A stretch of 64,000 bases of DNA from Russula earlei (lineage: Eukaryota > Basidiomycota > Agaricomycetes > Russulales > Russulaceae). The DNA lies in the NCBI GenBank assembly GCA_025769875.1, contig JAGFNK010000086.1:62001-126000 (forward strand), given 5' to 3'. This document shows positions 35,284-45,882 of the stretch, in pieces. How positions within the stretch are numbered: the stretch's first letter is position 1; the number at the start of each line of letters is the position of its first letter. The notes under the pieces were generated by a model. The model searched no databases, was not told the origin of the DNA, and was given only the letters and a program-made list of their open reading frames with translations. The position numbers were made by a program, and so were the translations under genes.

Positions 35284-35584
35284 TTTTCAAATCTTCTCAT
35301 TGAATGTAGAAGCTACTTGTCTCTTCCTTCCATGTCTCAACAATTCTCCATGTTTCCAGTTGATTCTTGCAGTGTCTGTCTCTTGAATGTACTACTAAGT
35401 TCTAGGTCCCTTCACAGCTATATAAACTGTATGAAGGCCTCACTAGGAGGTCAAGTCAAATCTCTTGTCTAGTTTACTAGCCATTTGAGCTCTCTCCTTC
35501 TCACAACTGTCTGACTACCAGTTACTTCCTCATTGAACACTCAACAAATCTACTTTTCATTGCCTTAGTCATCTGGTGGTGACA
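35234..35584 (+). repeat. Old LTR of gypsy family C
   Basis: 351 bp, TGATACC to GGTGACA, aligned along its length with the young LTRs at 36404-36756 and 43035-43385 but with most CpG sites changed. It contains the same TATATAAAC-type box. Confidence 0.85.
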
Positions 35585-36403
35585 CTATGGCAATTTATGA
35601 TCCATGAGTCACTCAACTTTTCTTCTACTAATTTTTTAGATGATGCCTTAGATAATTCTGCAGAGTCATTGGCAACTAATCTGGGAAGCAGTTGAAAGAT
35701 TATCATCTACGTGCTCTGATGCAATATCCTTCAGTTTCCTGAGAGCAACAACTAAGAGAGAATGGGTAAACCCATATAGCCTCTTCATAACAATAGCTCT
35801 ATCATTGATTGTCTCCATAGTAAGCCAATGATGTCCACATCAGGAGGAGGATACCCTATGGGGTCAGGTTGTTAACATATGTATAAAACCACAACAGGAT
35901 GAAAAACCTTCATTTCTACCATGCAAACATATAGGCACCATTATCACTTCAATGCAAAGTTGATCCACCATCTGTGACTTCCCTGTTCTGAAGGAATTGA
36001 CAATAGTGGTCAACCTTGCATAGGGCATTCTGTCCAGGCAAAGGAAATCCATGATAGTCACAAGAAGCACTCCTACAAGGTTACCTTATTCCAAGCATGT
36101 GAGGTTGCTGTTATCTGGGTCAGAGGATGTCAGTAAAATGTAGAGATACATTGATTCATTATGCAGCATTCTTGATGAATGTATCTATATCGGCATCTCT
36201 CCCTCACTCAGATTTTAAAAACACTTCTAGAGACAGAATGTGATAAACAGAGTGCTTAACATCAAAAGGAAGGAATGTACCATGTTCTAATAAATTTCAT
36301 CCAGGGCAGCTTATGCTTTGCCATATTTTCCAGCAGCTTGACAAGTTGCGACTCTGCTTCACTCCAAAACATGGTATTTCAGGCTGGTTTCCAAGACGGA
36401 CCC
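35585..36403 (-). pseudogene. Unidentified decayed coding relic
   Basis: A CpG-poor stretch with a minus frame (35864-36070) containing SFRTGKSQMVDQL, vaguely like the P-loop-type motif of some agaricomycete hypothetical proteins. Only fragments remain and no family can be assigned with confidence. The last 5 bases (36399-36403, GACCC) are the target duplication of the young gypsy element. Confidence 0.3.
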
Positions 36404-36756
36404 TGACACCGCATGCCCAGCAGGGCGTAAAGGGAAGAAGCCGCATATGGTAAATTTTCGAATGTTCCGGTCACGCGTAGTAGCCACTTGTCTCTTCCTC
36501 CTGCGTGTCGACCTTTCCGTCGAGTTCTCGTTGATTCTCACAACTTCCTGACTCTCGAATGTACTACTAAACTCTTGGTATCTCAACGGGTATATAAACC
36601 ACGCGAAGGGCTCATTAGGAGTCCAAGTCGAATCTCCTGTCTAGTTACCAGACAATCGATTCCTTTCTTCTCATTAACTGCCTGACTACCAGTTAACTCT
36701 ACCATCAAACACTCAACGAGTCTAATCAATCATCGTCTGACCCGACGGCGGTGACA
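36404..36756 (+). repeat. 5' LTR of gypsy family C
   Basis: 353 bp starting TGACACCGC and ending GGCGGTGACA. A TATATAAACC box lies near 36588. Most differences from the 3' LTR are C/T or G/A at CpG positions. Confidence 0.95.
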
Positions 36757-37292
36757 TTAGATTCGACTTTGTTTCATCACGGCTTCAGTCACGAAGGGAT
36801 CGAATTTACCTGCCAGAGCAGAATAGGCTCACCGTACCCGTCAACACGCGAACGTATTGGGTTGGACCCGAAGAGAACAAGCAAACACTAGGCTGTTATA
36901 TTACTCATCCATCAGGAGGACGAGTATTCGACGATCTCACAGTACCAGTTTACTACGGAGCAGACACTTGGTACGAAATATTCCAAGACGAAAGCGGCAA
37001 GCGCTACCTCGGAGAAGAACGAGAAGACTTAAATCGCTACAACCTTGACACACGAGACAACCTCGACGAAACGAAAGCTGGAGAAAATACAGACGATAAG
37101 CATTCAGAACCAGCTAGCACAGAAACTATCGAAGAGGAAACCAATACCGCACGAGACATACGAAACACGCCCATCCCCGACGACCTCCGACCGGACACAA
37201 TCAGATCGAACGACGACGACACCCTCACCCCCACTGTATTCTTCCCCAACAACCTTCCCTTATCAACACTTCCCCATCAGAGAGCAGACACC
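36757..37292 (+). other. ATG-less open frame before gag
   Basis: From the LTR border the frame of gag is open without a stop for more than 500 nt but has no ATG before 37293. It reads through RIYLPEQNRLTVPVN, then YWVGPEENKQTLGCYITHPS and an acidic stretch. Either Gag starts at a non-ATG codon or by an LTR-spliced leader, or this is a Gag N-terminal domain whose start was lost. Confidence 0.5.
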
Positions 37293-38683
37293 ATGGCCAC
37301 TACCACCACTACCCAACCAATGACAACTGCCACCGCCGCGACGTCGACCGTCGCCGCAACATCAAACACAGCCGGGAGAGCAAATGCCACCACGCCAAAT
37401 GACACATATCAGGCTCTTAGAAACACTCTGCGACGAAGCGGAGGCCATCCTTCAGGATCTGGAGGACCAGGAGGACCAGGTGGTCCAGGTGGCCCAGGAG
37501 GCCCTGGTGGTCCGGGAGGCCCTGGAGGATATGGTCCGAACGCTAACCTACCTCAGATCCCGATACCACAACCGGCACCAGGCGATACCAAAACCCTCGG
37601 AAGTCTTCCTGTTCCATTCGAAGGCGACCGAACCAAGGCAGACCTGTTTATTCGAGAATTAACTGACTATCTCCGTGCCAATCGAACTGTCACTGGCATG
37701 AACTCCCCCATCCGACAAGTCGCGCTGGCCTTAACTCTCATAAAAGGACCAGAAACCGACAACTGGGCCAGAAGCATAGGAACTTGGATCGACACTCTCG
37801 GTCCACAAGACGACATCCCAGCAGTATGGGAACAGTTCCTACACGAATTCCAACAACAGTTCCAAGATACCGGACGAGCACAACGTGCAGCCGGAAAGAT
37901 CTCAGATCTACGACTCAGAAACAACGAAGTAGATCAATACATCGCGGCGTTTGAGACGCTCGCTCGTGAAGCCGGCTACCAACTTGGAGAAGATTCATGT
38001 AACCCATCTCTTCATGAGAGGACTACCACAGAACGTCCTCGACACCATATTAACTTCACAAAATATGAATTCCTACGACGATATCAAGCAACGTGCAGTC
38101 GAAATAGTCAAGGGAAAACAACTTACTGGCCAATCTGTTAGGGACAGAATAACACTTTCAGACTGCACTCCCTTCGTCCCCAGAGGAGGATTCCCTTACC
38201 TGCGGAAATCAACAATATCAGCAACGAAACACCTTTCAACCCAGGAGGACGTGGAGCGTTCCAATCATTCCAACAAGGATACAACTCGTCAAATGCCCCC
38301 AGATCTATGGCTAACCAACAGGTACCCATGGACATTGATAGGACGAGAGCACCCCCATTCTGGAACCAGAGAAACCTCAGAGGACAAGTCGCGCAACTTG
38401 GCAACAACAACAATCGTCGCCAAAATAACAACAACTGTTTCGAGTGTGGCCAAATAGGCCACTTCGCGCGCGACTGCCCACGACGCAAACAAAACATTAA
38501 CCTCATTGACTGGGACTGACACATCTACCATTGTAGAAACACCTTACCCCTCATACCCGCTCATCTTTGTCCCCTGAAGATCGAATTGCAGCTGCTAGAG
38601 CCACATTGGAGGCACTATCAGACCAAGACAAAGACGCGCTGGCCGCTCAACTTGGAGTCTCGCCGGATTTTCCCTCTCCCTAA
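37293..38683 (+). pseudogene. Gag of gypsy family C, frameshifted
   Basis: ATG at 37293. A Thr/Ala-rich start is followed by a collagen-like run of about eight Gly-Gly-Pro units (about 37456-37530), a capsid-like region (PVPFEGDRTKADLFIRELT), a CCHC zinc knuckle (CFECGQIGHFARDC, near 38440) and a C-terminal segment with ALSDQDKDALAAQLGV ending at 38683. Frame changes are needed near 37995, 38200 and 38515. Confidence 0.85.
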
Positions 38684-38724
38684 TCCGTTCAGCCTGGATT
38701 AGGAGCTTTGATAAGAATGTATAT

Positions 38725-41700
38725 ATGTCTAACAGAAAGTCAATGACAGTCAGAGTATATCTCCATTCATATCAAAAGAGGGCTGAAACAATCGCACTAC
38801 TGGACTCTGGAGCCACGGAAAACTTTCTCAACCTGAAATATGCCCAATGGCTCCGCCTTCCAATAAAGAAACTAGATCAACCAAGGAAGTTACTAAACGT
38901 CGACGGAACCCTCAACAAGACAGGAGCTCTACAACACTACACAGACCTGGATATCAGGACAGGAACCAAGATCGTCAAAATGAGATTCTTCCTATCAGAC
39001 TTAGGAGAGAACAAAATGATCTTAGGATATCCATGGTTTGTGGCAAACCAACCCAAAATCGACTGGGCAAGAGGATGGATCGACAGCATCTCACTTACCA
39101 ATCATCGCCAAAACACCCGACGCTACAAAAGCTCGATTTTTACCTAGGAGAAAAGAAACCACAGAACTATACATTGGACGAATTATCCTCCCACCTGATA
39201 TTCACCTGACCATGCCAATATACCAGAAAATACCAACGACACAGTCAAGTATTTTCTGAGAAGGCAGCACAACAGGTTTCCAGAACCAAGGATATGGGAT
39301 CATGCTATTCCAACTGAAACCCGGAGCCCCTAGTTCCCTACCTGGAAAGATATACCCATTAACGCAAAACGAACAGGAAGAACTGAAGAAATTTCGTCAA
39401 GGAACATCTACAGAAAGGATACATACGACCATCTAAATCTCCATATGCCGCCCCATTCTTCTTTATCAAAAAGAAAGATGGAAAATTGCGACCCGTACAA
39501 GATTATCGAAGACTAAACGAATGGACCGTACGAAACCGATACCCACTACCTCTAATTCCACAACTTATAAACAAAGTTCGTGGAAAAGAGAAGTTTACCA
39601 AATTCGATATACGATGGGGATACAATAACGTCCGAATCAAAGAAGGAGACCAATGGAAAGCGGCCTTCCTCACAAATGAAGGACTATTCGAACCCACAGT
39701 AATGTTCTTTGGATTAACCAACTCACCAGCCACCTTCCAAACCATGATGAACGCCATATTTGAGGAAGAACTACGAGAAGACTGGCTGACCATTTACATG
39801 GACGACATATTAATCGCGACTAAAAAGGACGATCCAAACCACGAAGACTACGTCCACAGAATATTGGACAAACTGAAGAAACACGATCTCTACCTTAAAC
39901 CAGAGAAATGTCAGTTCGAACAAGACACCGTGGAGTTTCTAGGAGTAGTGCTAAAAGGGAACACCATCCAAATGGATCCAAAGAAAGTAACCAGCGTACA
40001 AAACTGGCCAAACCCCAAAACACCTACCGACATTAGAGCCTTCCTAGGATTCACTGGCTTCTACCGATATTTCATACCAGGATATTCCAATATCGCAAGA
40101 CCATTGCTAGACTTAACCAAGAAAGCGACGGTTTGGAACTGGACCCACAACCAACAAGAAGCATTTACTGAATTAAAGCAGTCTAACCACTGAAAAACCA
40201 GTATTAACCCAACCAAACTACGATAAACCATTCTTCCTGGAAACAGACGCATCAGCATATGGCATAGGAGCCATACTCTCACAAGAGGGAGAAATCAACC
40301 CCACCAAACCCACCAAACCACTGACGACACCCAATTGCCTATTATTCCTCCACTTTTACACCTACGGAACGAAACTACGACATATATGAAAGAGAATTAC
40401 TGGCAGTACACAAGGCATTATTACACTGGAGACCACATTTAGCAGGCACCAACCACCCAATAACCCTATTGACGGACCATGCTAACCTGACCTACTGGAA
40501 GAACCCCAGAAAAATAAACAGAAGAGTGGCTAGATGGTTCACTGATTTACAGGATTACTGGCTAAAAATACAACACGTCCCTGGAAAGAAACACTCAGCA
40601 GCTGACCTCCTATCCAGACTGCCAGATGTCAATAAGGCGACAATGACAATGAAGACGTTACAGTCCTTCCATCAGAACTATTCATCCGCACTATCCTCGC
40701 TGGTTCCCTCAAGGGTCGTGTCCAACAAGCTCAAAAACGCCATCAGAACGTATGTCGAGAATGGTCCAGAACATTTGGTATAACAAGAACCAAAGAAGGA
40801 ACATGGGAAATGCAGGGCAAACTCGTCGTACCCCCTGAATTATACCTCAAAAGACGAATCTTACAAGAATTCCACGACCACCCGACAGCAGGTCACCCCT
40901 GGAAGAGACGAAACCTTCCATAAAGTAATCCGATCATACTGGTGGCCATCAATGAACGCATGGATCAGAGACTACGTGACGGGATGCGACACATGTCAAC
41001 AAAACAAAATACTCACACACTCGGACGAAAGCCCCTATGTATCGAATCCCATCACAACAAGAGAATCTCCCGTTCCAACAAATAGCCATGGATCTAATAA
41101 CCCAACTACCTAAAAGCAAAGGGTTTGACGCTATCTTAACCATAGTAGATCATGGCGCAACAAGAGCAGCTATATTCCTACCCTGCCAAACCACCATAAC
41201 GGGACCACAAATCGCTCAATTATACCTTGAACACATGTACCCCTGGTTTGGACTCCCTACCAGAGTAATTTCAGGACCGAGACCCACGGTTTACATCACA
41301 CTTCGGCAAAGCCCTTAACACTGAGGACTGGGAAGTACAACAGAACCTGTCAACGGCATTCCATCCCTCAAACAGATGGAATTTCTGAAAGGAATAACCA
41401 ATGGATTGAACAATACCTTCGATTAATCACCCACGATCAAACCGACTGGAGCCGATGGCTACCACTAGCAACAGCAGTTCACAACTCACGAATTAACACC
41501 ACCATCAACATGACACCATCAGAAGCACTCTTGGGATATATTCCCATGAACTCGCCATCACTAACCGTTCCCACAAATAATGAATTCGTGGAAACACGTA
41601 TGAAACTATTAGAAACTAAAAGGACCCAAGCCATAGCCGCCATTAACCAAGTAGCGCAAAATCAACCCACGCCCAGATCAATGTTCAAAGAAGGACAAAG

Positions 41701-42110
41701 AGTCTGGCTGGAAGCCAAGAACTTGTCGCTCCCCTACCTATCCAATAAACTAGCACCAAAAAGGCATGGACCATTTACCATAATAGCAAGAAGTCTCCCC
41801 AGTGGCATTCAAATTGAAATTACCACCAACATGGAACATACATGATGTGTTCCATGCCTCGCTACTAACACCATACACAGAAACCACTGCACGAGGATCC
41901 TAACACCCCAATTCCTTATCCCCATATGGTGACGGAGCAAGAAGGAGAAGAAATAGAAACCATTCTGAATCACCAACGCTGGGGAAAGCAACGGCGACTT
42001 CAATACTTGGTTAAATGGAAGAACCGTCCACACTTCGACGCAATGTGGCTACCAGGAAGAGACGTTCGCCTCTACCCCTTCCTGACAAAATATCACCAAT
42101 CACAACGACC
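38725..42110 (+). pseudogene. Pol of gypsy family C: PR, RT, RH, IN, chromodomain
   Basis: Separate ATG at 38725, so pol may be translated apart from gag. Retropepsin has LLDSGATENF near 38800. Reverse transcriptase runs about 39430-40190 with YMDDILIA at 39795. RNase H spans about 40200-40640 ([22 protein letters not shown]). Integrase has an H-H-C-C region (GCDTCQQNK near 40985) and MDLITQLPKSKGFDA. The C-terminus carries a chromodomain (LQYLVKWKNRPHFDAMW, near 42000), which in related elements targets insertion to heterochromatin. Single-base shifts occur near 39140, 40185, 40780, 41290, 41370 and 41850. Confidence 0.9.
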
Positions 42111-42161
42111 CAGTTTACCTATAAAAATCCGTCAGAATTCGATACAAACCCCCATCCCATC

Positions 42162-43083
42162 ATGTCCACCTCAGCCATCGATACCACCCTCGCTATCTTT
42201 GACGGGCCACTGTCACCAACCTCTGTCTCCAACTTATTGGAGACCCATCCGGACATATCGTCCGAAACCTTATGCACTATCATCATCGGACTCCTTTCCA
42301 CCCTCAAGAAACGCGACCTCGATCAGCGATCACGCCTCCTCGAACTCGAAGAACAAGCCCATGAGACAGAACTCATGGAAGAACAAGTCAAATTGTTGGA
42401 GAAGCAGTTGGACGCCACCCAGGACCTCCTCATGGCCAAAGAACAACGCCTCATCGAGGCCCCTGAGGGCTTTGTTACTAACCTTGGCCAGGCACCTGAC
42501 TTCTGGCTCCCCGTTGGAGACGGAAAGTTCACTCTCGCACGTTTTGTACGCCGCTCCGACGCTTCCCCCACCAAGGTTATTGGGATCCCGGGAGCGATCA
42601 CCAACGAGACCGAATCCTCCATGGAGGTCTACGCCTCCCCAGTCAATGACCGTGATGCCACTCTCGAAACCCTTCCTCTATGGCTCGTCCGTCAGATTAC
42701 GAGCATCCTCAGTCACCTTCGACTATCTCTATGAAGCAGCTCAAAAGGAGCTCGACTGGGGAGTTGCCGCAGACTGTGTACCGCTATCACCAACTTGACG
42801 TCCAACTTATGGACTCCCAGGCCAAGATCGAAGCCCTCGACTGTGACATGCGCATCACTCGAGAGGCTCAATTAAATGTCGGTACCGCCTCGAAGCCGCC
42901 CAACTCTCCATCCGCCTCGCCCACCTTCAACGCTTCGACAATGATGACCCCTACATGAAGATTTCCATCCCAAAACCGGTACCCAATGGATGGCGTCGTC
43001 CTGGCCGAGGACGTCCAGTCTTGGAGGAGGGTGATGACACCGCATGCCCAGCAGGGCGTAAAGGGAAGAACCGCGTATGGTAA
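42162..43083 (+). CDS. Accessory 3' ORF of gypsy family C, frameshifted
   Basis: Function unknown. ATG at 42162 after the pol stop region. The first frame (to 42734) reads DTTLAIFDGPLSPTSVSNLL, then a heptad-rich coiled coil of about 50 residues (LLELEEQAHETELMEEQV onward), then a globular part (EAPEGFVTNLGQAPDFWLPV). After a shift near 42700 it continues with FDYLYEAAQKELDWGV and a second helical stretch, stopping at 43083 inside the 3' LTR. It lacks a signal peptide, membrane helix or zinc knuckle, so it is not env-like. A decayed copy in the same 3' position (33384-35283) shows it belongs to the element. Confidence 0.7.
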
Positions 43084-43385
43084 ATTTTCGAATGTTCCGG
43101 TCACGCGTAGTAGCCACTTGTCTCTTCCTCCTGCGTGTCGACCTTTCCGTCGAGTTCTCGTCGATTCTCACAACTCCCGACTCTCGGATGTACTACTAAA
43201 CTCTCGGTATCTCAACAGGTATATAAACCACGCGAAGGGCTCATTAGGAGTCCAAGTCGAATCTCCTGTCTAGTTACCAGACAATTGATTCCTTTCTTCT
43301 CATTAACTGCCTGACTACCAGTTAACTCTACCATCAAACACTCAACGAGTCTAATCAATCATCGTCTGACCCAACGGCGGTGACA
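43035..43385 (+). repeat. 3' LTR of gypsy family C
   Basis: 351 bp, partner of 36404-36756, followed by target duplication GACCC. The accessory ORF ends within its first 50 bp. Confidence 0.95.
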
Positions 43386-43390
43386 GACCC

Positions 43391-45811
43391 TGACACTTCT
43401 CAGACTCTTCATAGGCGCTGTCACGGGATGGGGTTGAAATGCCGTTGTGCCCCGAGTTTCCATCCCCTGATCCGTGCGCCGGATATGAAATTCGAAATGG
43501 AAGAAAGAATTATCGAGGTGTTAAATACATGGTTGAACTGTGATGGCGCGCTGGAGGGATGCCAGGTGGCACCCATGCGTCGTGGGAACACGTAGAATGA
43601 ATCGTAAAACCTATGACACATACAGGGCCGCGCCTCCGAAACACTCGCCTCATCGGGTCCGCTCAATCGGCGCTCAAGTGTCATTTAAGGACTTTCCGCC
43701 TTGACATCGTCGCCAACGTGCGGTTTTAAAGTGGCAGTTCGAACACCAAGGATTGCTGAACCCCAAGTGACTATGAACCTTTCCTTACACACCTGGGTAA
43801 GGACAGAGAGCTTTCTACACATCATCTAACGACAGATCGACACGTCTGAATAGTTAGAGGGTAGCGAGGACGACCCGGCGTCAAGTGACCCAATTCAGGT
43901 CAGACAAGGGGAAAGCCAGCTAGGAACACGCTTGCAAAAGGGGAAACGGATTTCTTGTAACTGTGCTTACCATCGGAATGAATCTCCAGAAGGCACGACC
44001 TACGACACTTACTCGAGGTACACCACTCTTCTCCATGGCCAAAGTGAACACAAGCCCAGAGTTATGTCTGTGGAGATCACAACGGTAGCCTTAATGTGAC
44101 TAGGTTTTGTCACGCCGAAATGTACAGGTGCCGTAGGTCTCCTTGTACCAAGAGAGTATCCTTGCGTCAACAAAGAGATGCCACAATATTCACCACAGGA
44201 ACGACATGACGTTGATGGAATACGGTGGTATTTTGATGACAGGTTTGTGGATTCGATAGAACCAAGGGACTTTCGGGCAGATGATGGGGACGGCGTTAGG
44301 ATGGCGTAAGATGGATGCATCACGGTCGTATTTAGCCGACAGCAAGCATTAGCTTGACAGGGTCAGTAATTTGGAGGTGCACCGCGGGGACCGATGAAGC
44401 GCCGTTTGTTCGCTTCATCGAGGGCGACCTGAGGTGAAGGGGGACAGTTCCAACAGATGCTTTGAAGGTGGCTTATTTCTATCTACTGGAAAGTGACAAA
44501 GGCGGACTCATGACCTGAGATCAAAATGGTTGACTCCATGAAATGTATACGCCCTTGAATGGTATGCCAATGCTCACGTTGTCTCCCATCACTGCTATCA
44601 ATTGTTAAGCAATGTCGGCACTAGCACAACCTGATCGATCCAAACGCGCCATGAAGACCAAAGGACGAGGTGGTAGCATCGAGTGCAACCATCAAGAGAA
44701 AGACAACTTTGCTGTCTAGGAGGCAGGAGGCAGGAGGCAGGAATGAGCATTGTCTTCTACGGATAGACGTTGATGCCATCAACACATTTCCTTATTCCGA
44801 TATCTTTCAATAGAAGATATTACACTCTGATTAAAACAGTTAGTGGGGAACGCAGATCCGCTAGAATGAGAATAAAAGGACGTGCTTGCATTTAGATGAG
44901 CTCAATAACTTCGCGAGGGTTCTGAGAACGCAACATCAACGCAGTCGGCTGTTTTCCCTGCTCAGTGGACGGCATAACACACCCCGTGGAGCGCGCAATG
45001 AGCGCGCAGCGGGCATCAAACACACCAGAAGACCAAAGAACGAATATGTTTCACTCGAGCGCCCTCCATGCGTTCAAATAAAAAATTGGCCCCATAGGTG
45101 GTAAGTGGAAACGGGGTTTGATAACTATGCTGGTGATACCGCACAGCGTGTCGGGTAACCGACCATCCAACCCAGAGTGATGAGAAGAAAGGGGGATGGA
45201 AAATGCATTGAGTGAGTGGGCGAGCGTTTGCAAGCCGCATTTGTGCGGCGTCCGTCGTTAGGTAAGCCGTGGCGGAGGATTTCTCTCTAACAACGCGCTG
45301 CGCTCGAGTCGAGAACAGCTCAACATTCGTCGGTCTAGGTCTCTCCATTGGGATGCAAATTGGCGTTTTGCAAAAGGATTGCGGGCGATAATGTCTCATA
45401 GGCAAAGAACGTAAAAATTGGTTCTAGGTCTTCCCATCCATGTGCGTCCATTGTGCCGTTATGCTTCTTGACGTGTGATTTCTCCAGTCTTACGGATTTA
45501 AATAGATGTGATTAAGTAGCGCCGCTGCCAGGGGGCATCCTTCAGGTAGTGACTTGAATAACGGATCAGGATTGTTATTCTCAGCTCCTCGGCCATAATT
45601 CTCTCCTGTGTTGGTTGCCAGTCGCACGGCGAGGTCCCTCTTTATCTCAGCTACCATCATGTTGGCACCCTAAATCAGGCAGTCCGGCGCGTCTTTGCAG
45701 ATCCGAATCCGTTGTTGGACACGTTTGTACGTTGCGTGTAACCATTTCTGGATGCGGCAGGTCTCCAGTAGGGTATGAATTTGTCGCTTGAACGCCCGTC
45801 TGTTTCTCTGA
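43391..45811. other. Intergenic region upstream of laccase pair
   Basis: No gene is recognised in 2.4 kb. There is a short tandem heptamer (GGAGGCA-type, about four units, near 44718-44742). Open frames of up to 129 codons on the minus strand have no visible domain. CpG content is normal, so this is not part of the decayed islands. Confidence 0.5.
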
Positions 45812-45817
45812 TATAAA
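45812..45817 (+). promoter_or_regulatory. TATA box of laccase gene 1
   Basis: TATAAA 66 bp upstream of the ATG at 45883. The second laccase has TATAAG at the matching distance. Confidence 0.65.
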
Positions 45818-45882
45818 CTTCCTCAACTTCAGTGAGGGATACCCCAGGCTCACTGCCGTTCCGTTCCTTGTATTGATTCTCG

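Larger units (their letters stand above)
36404..43385 (+). mobile_element. Young Ty3/gypsy LTR retrotransposon (family C)
   Basis: 6982 bp with a 5-bp target duplication GACCC (36399-36403 and 43386-43390), LTRs 36404-36756 and 43035-43385 that differ at only about ten sites, and a purine-rich tract (GGAGGAGGGTGA) just before the 3' LTR. Order: leader frame, gag, protease, reverse transcriptase, RNase H, integrase, chromodomain, accessory ORF. CpG content is high, unlike the flanking island. The coding part has several single-base frameshifts, so this copy cannot make a full polyprotein as written. Confidence 0.95.

Noticed and set aside
25130..36400. Repeat-induced point mutation of the ascomycete type
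   Set aside because: Changes seen are at CpG, not preferentially at CpA, and basidiomycetes show methylation-linked CpG decay instead.
42162..43083. Envelope protein in the gypsy element
   Set aside because: No signal peptide, membrane helix or cysteine pattern; coiled coil instead.
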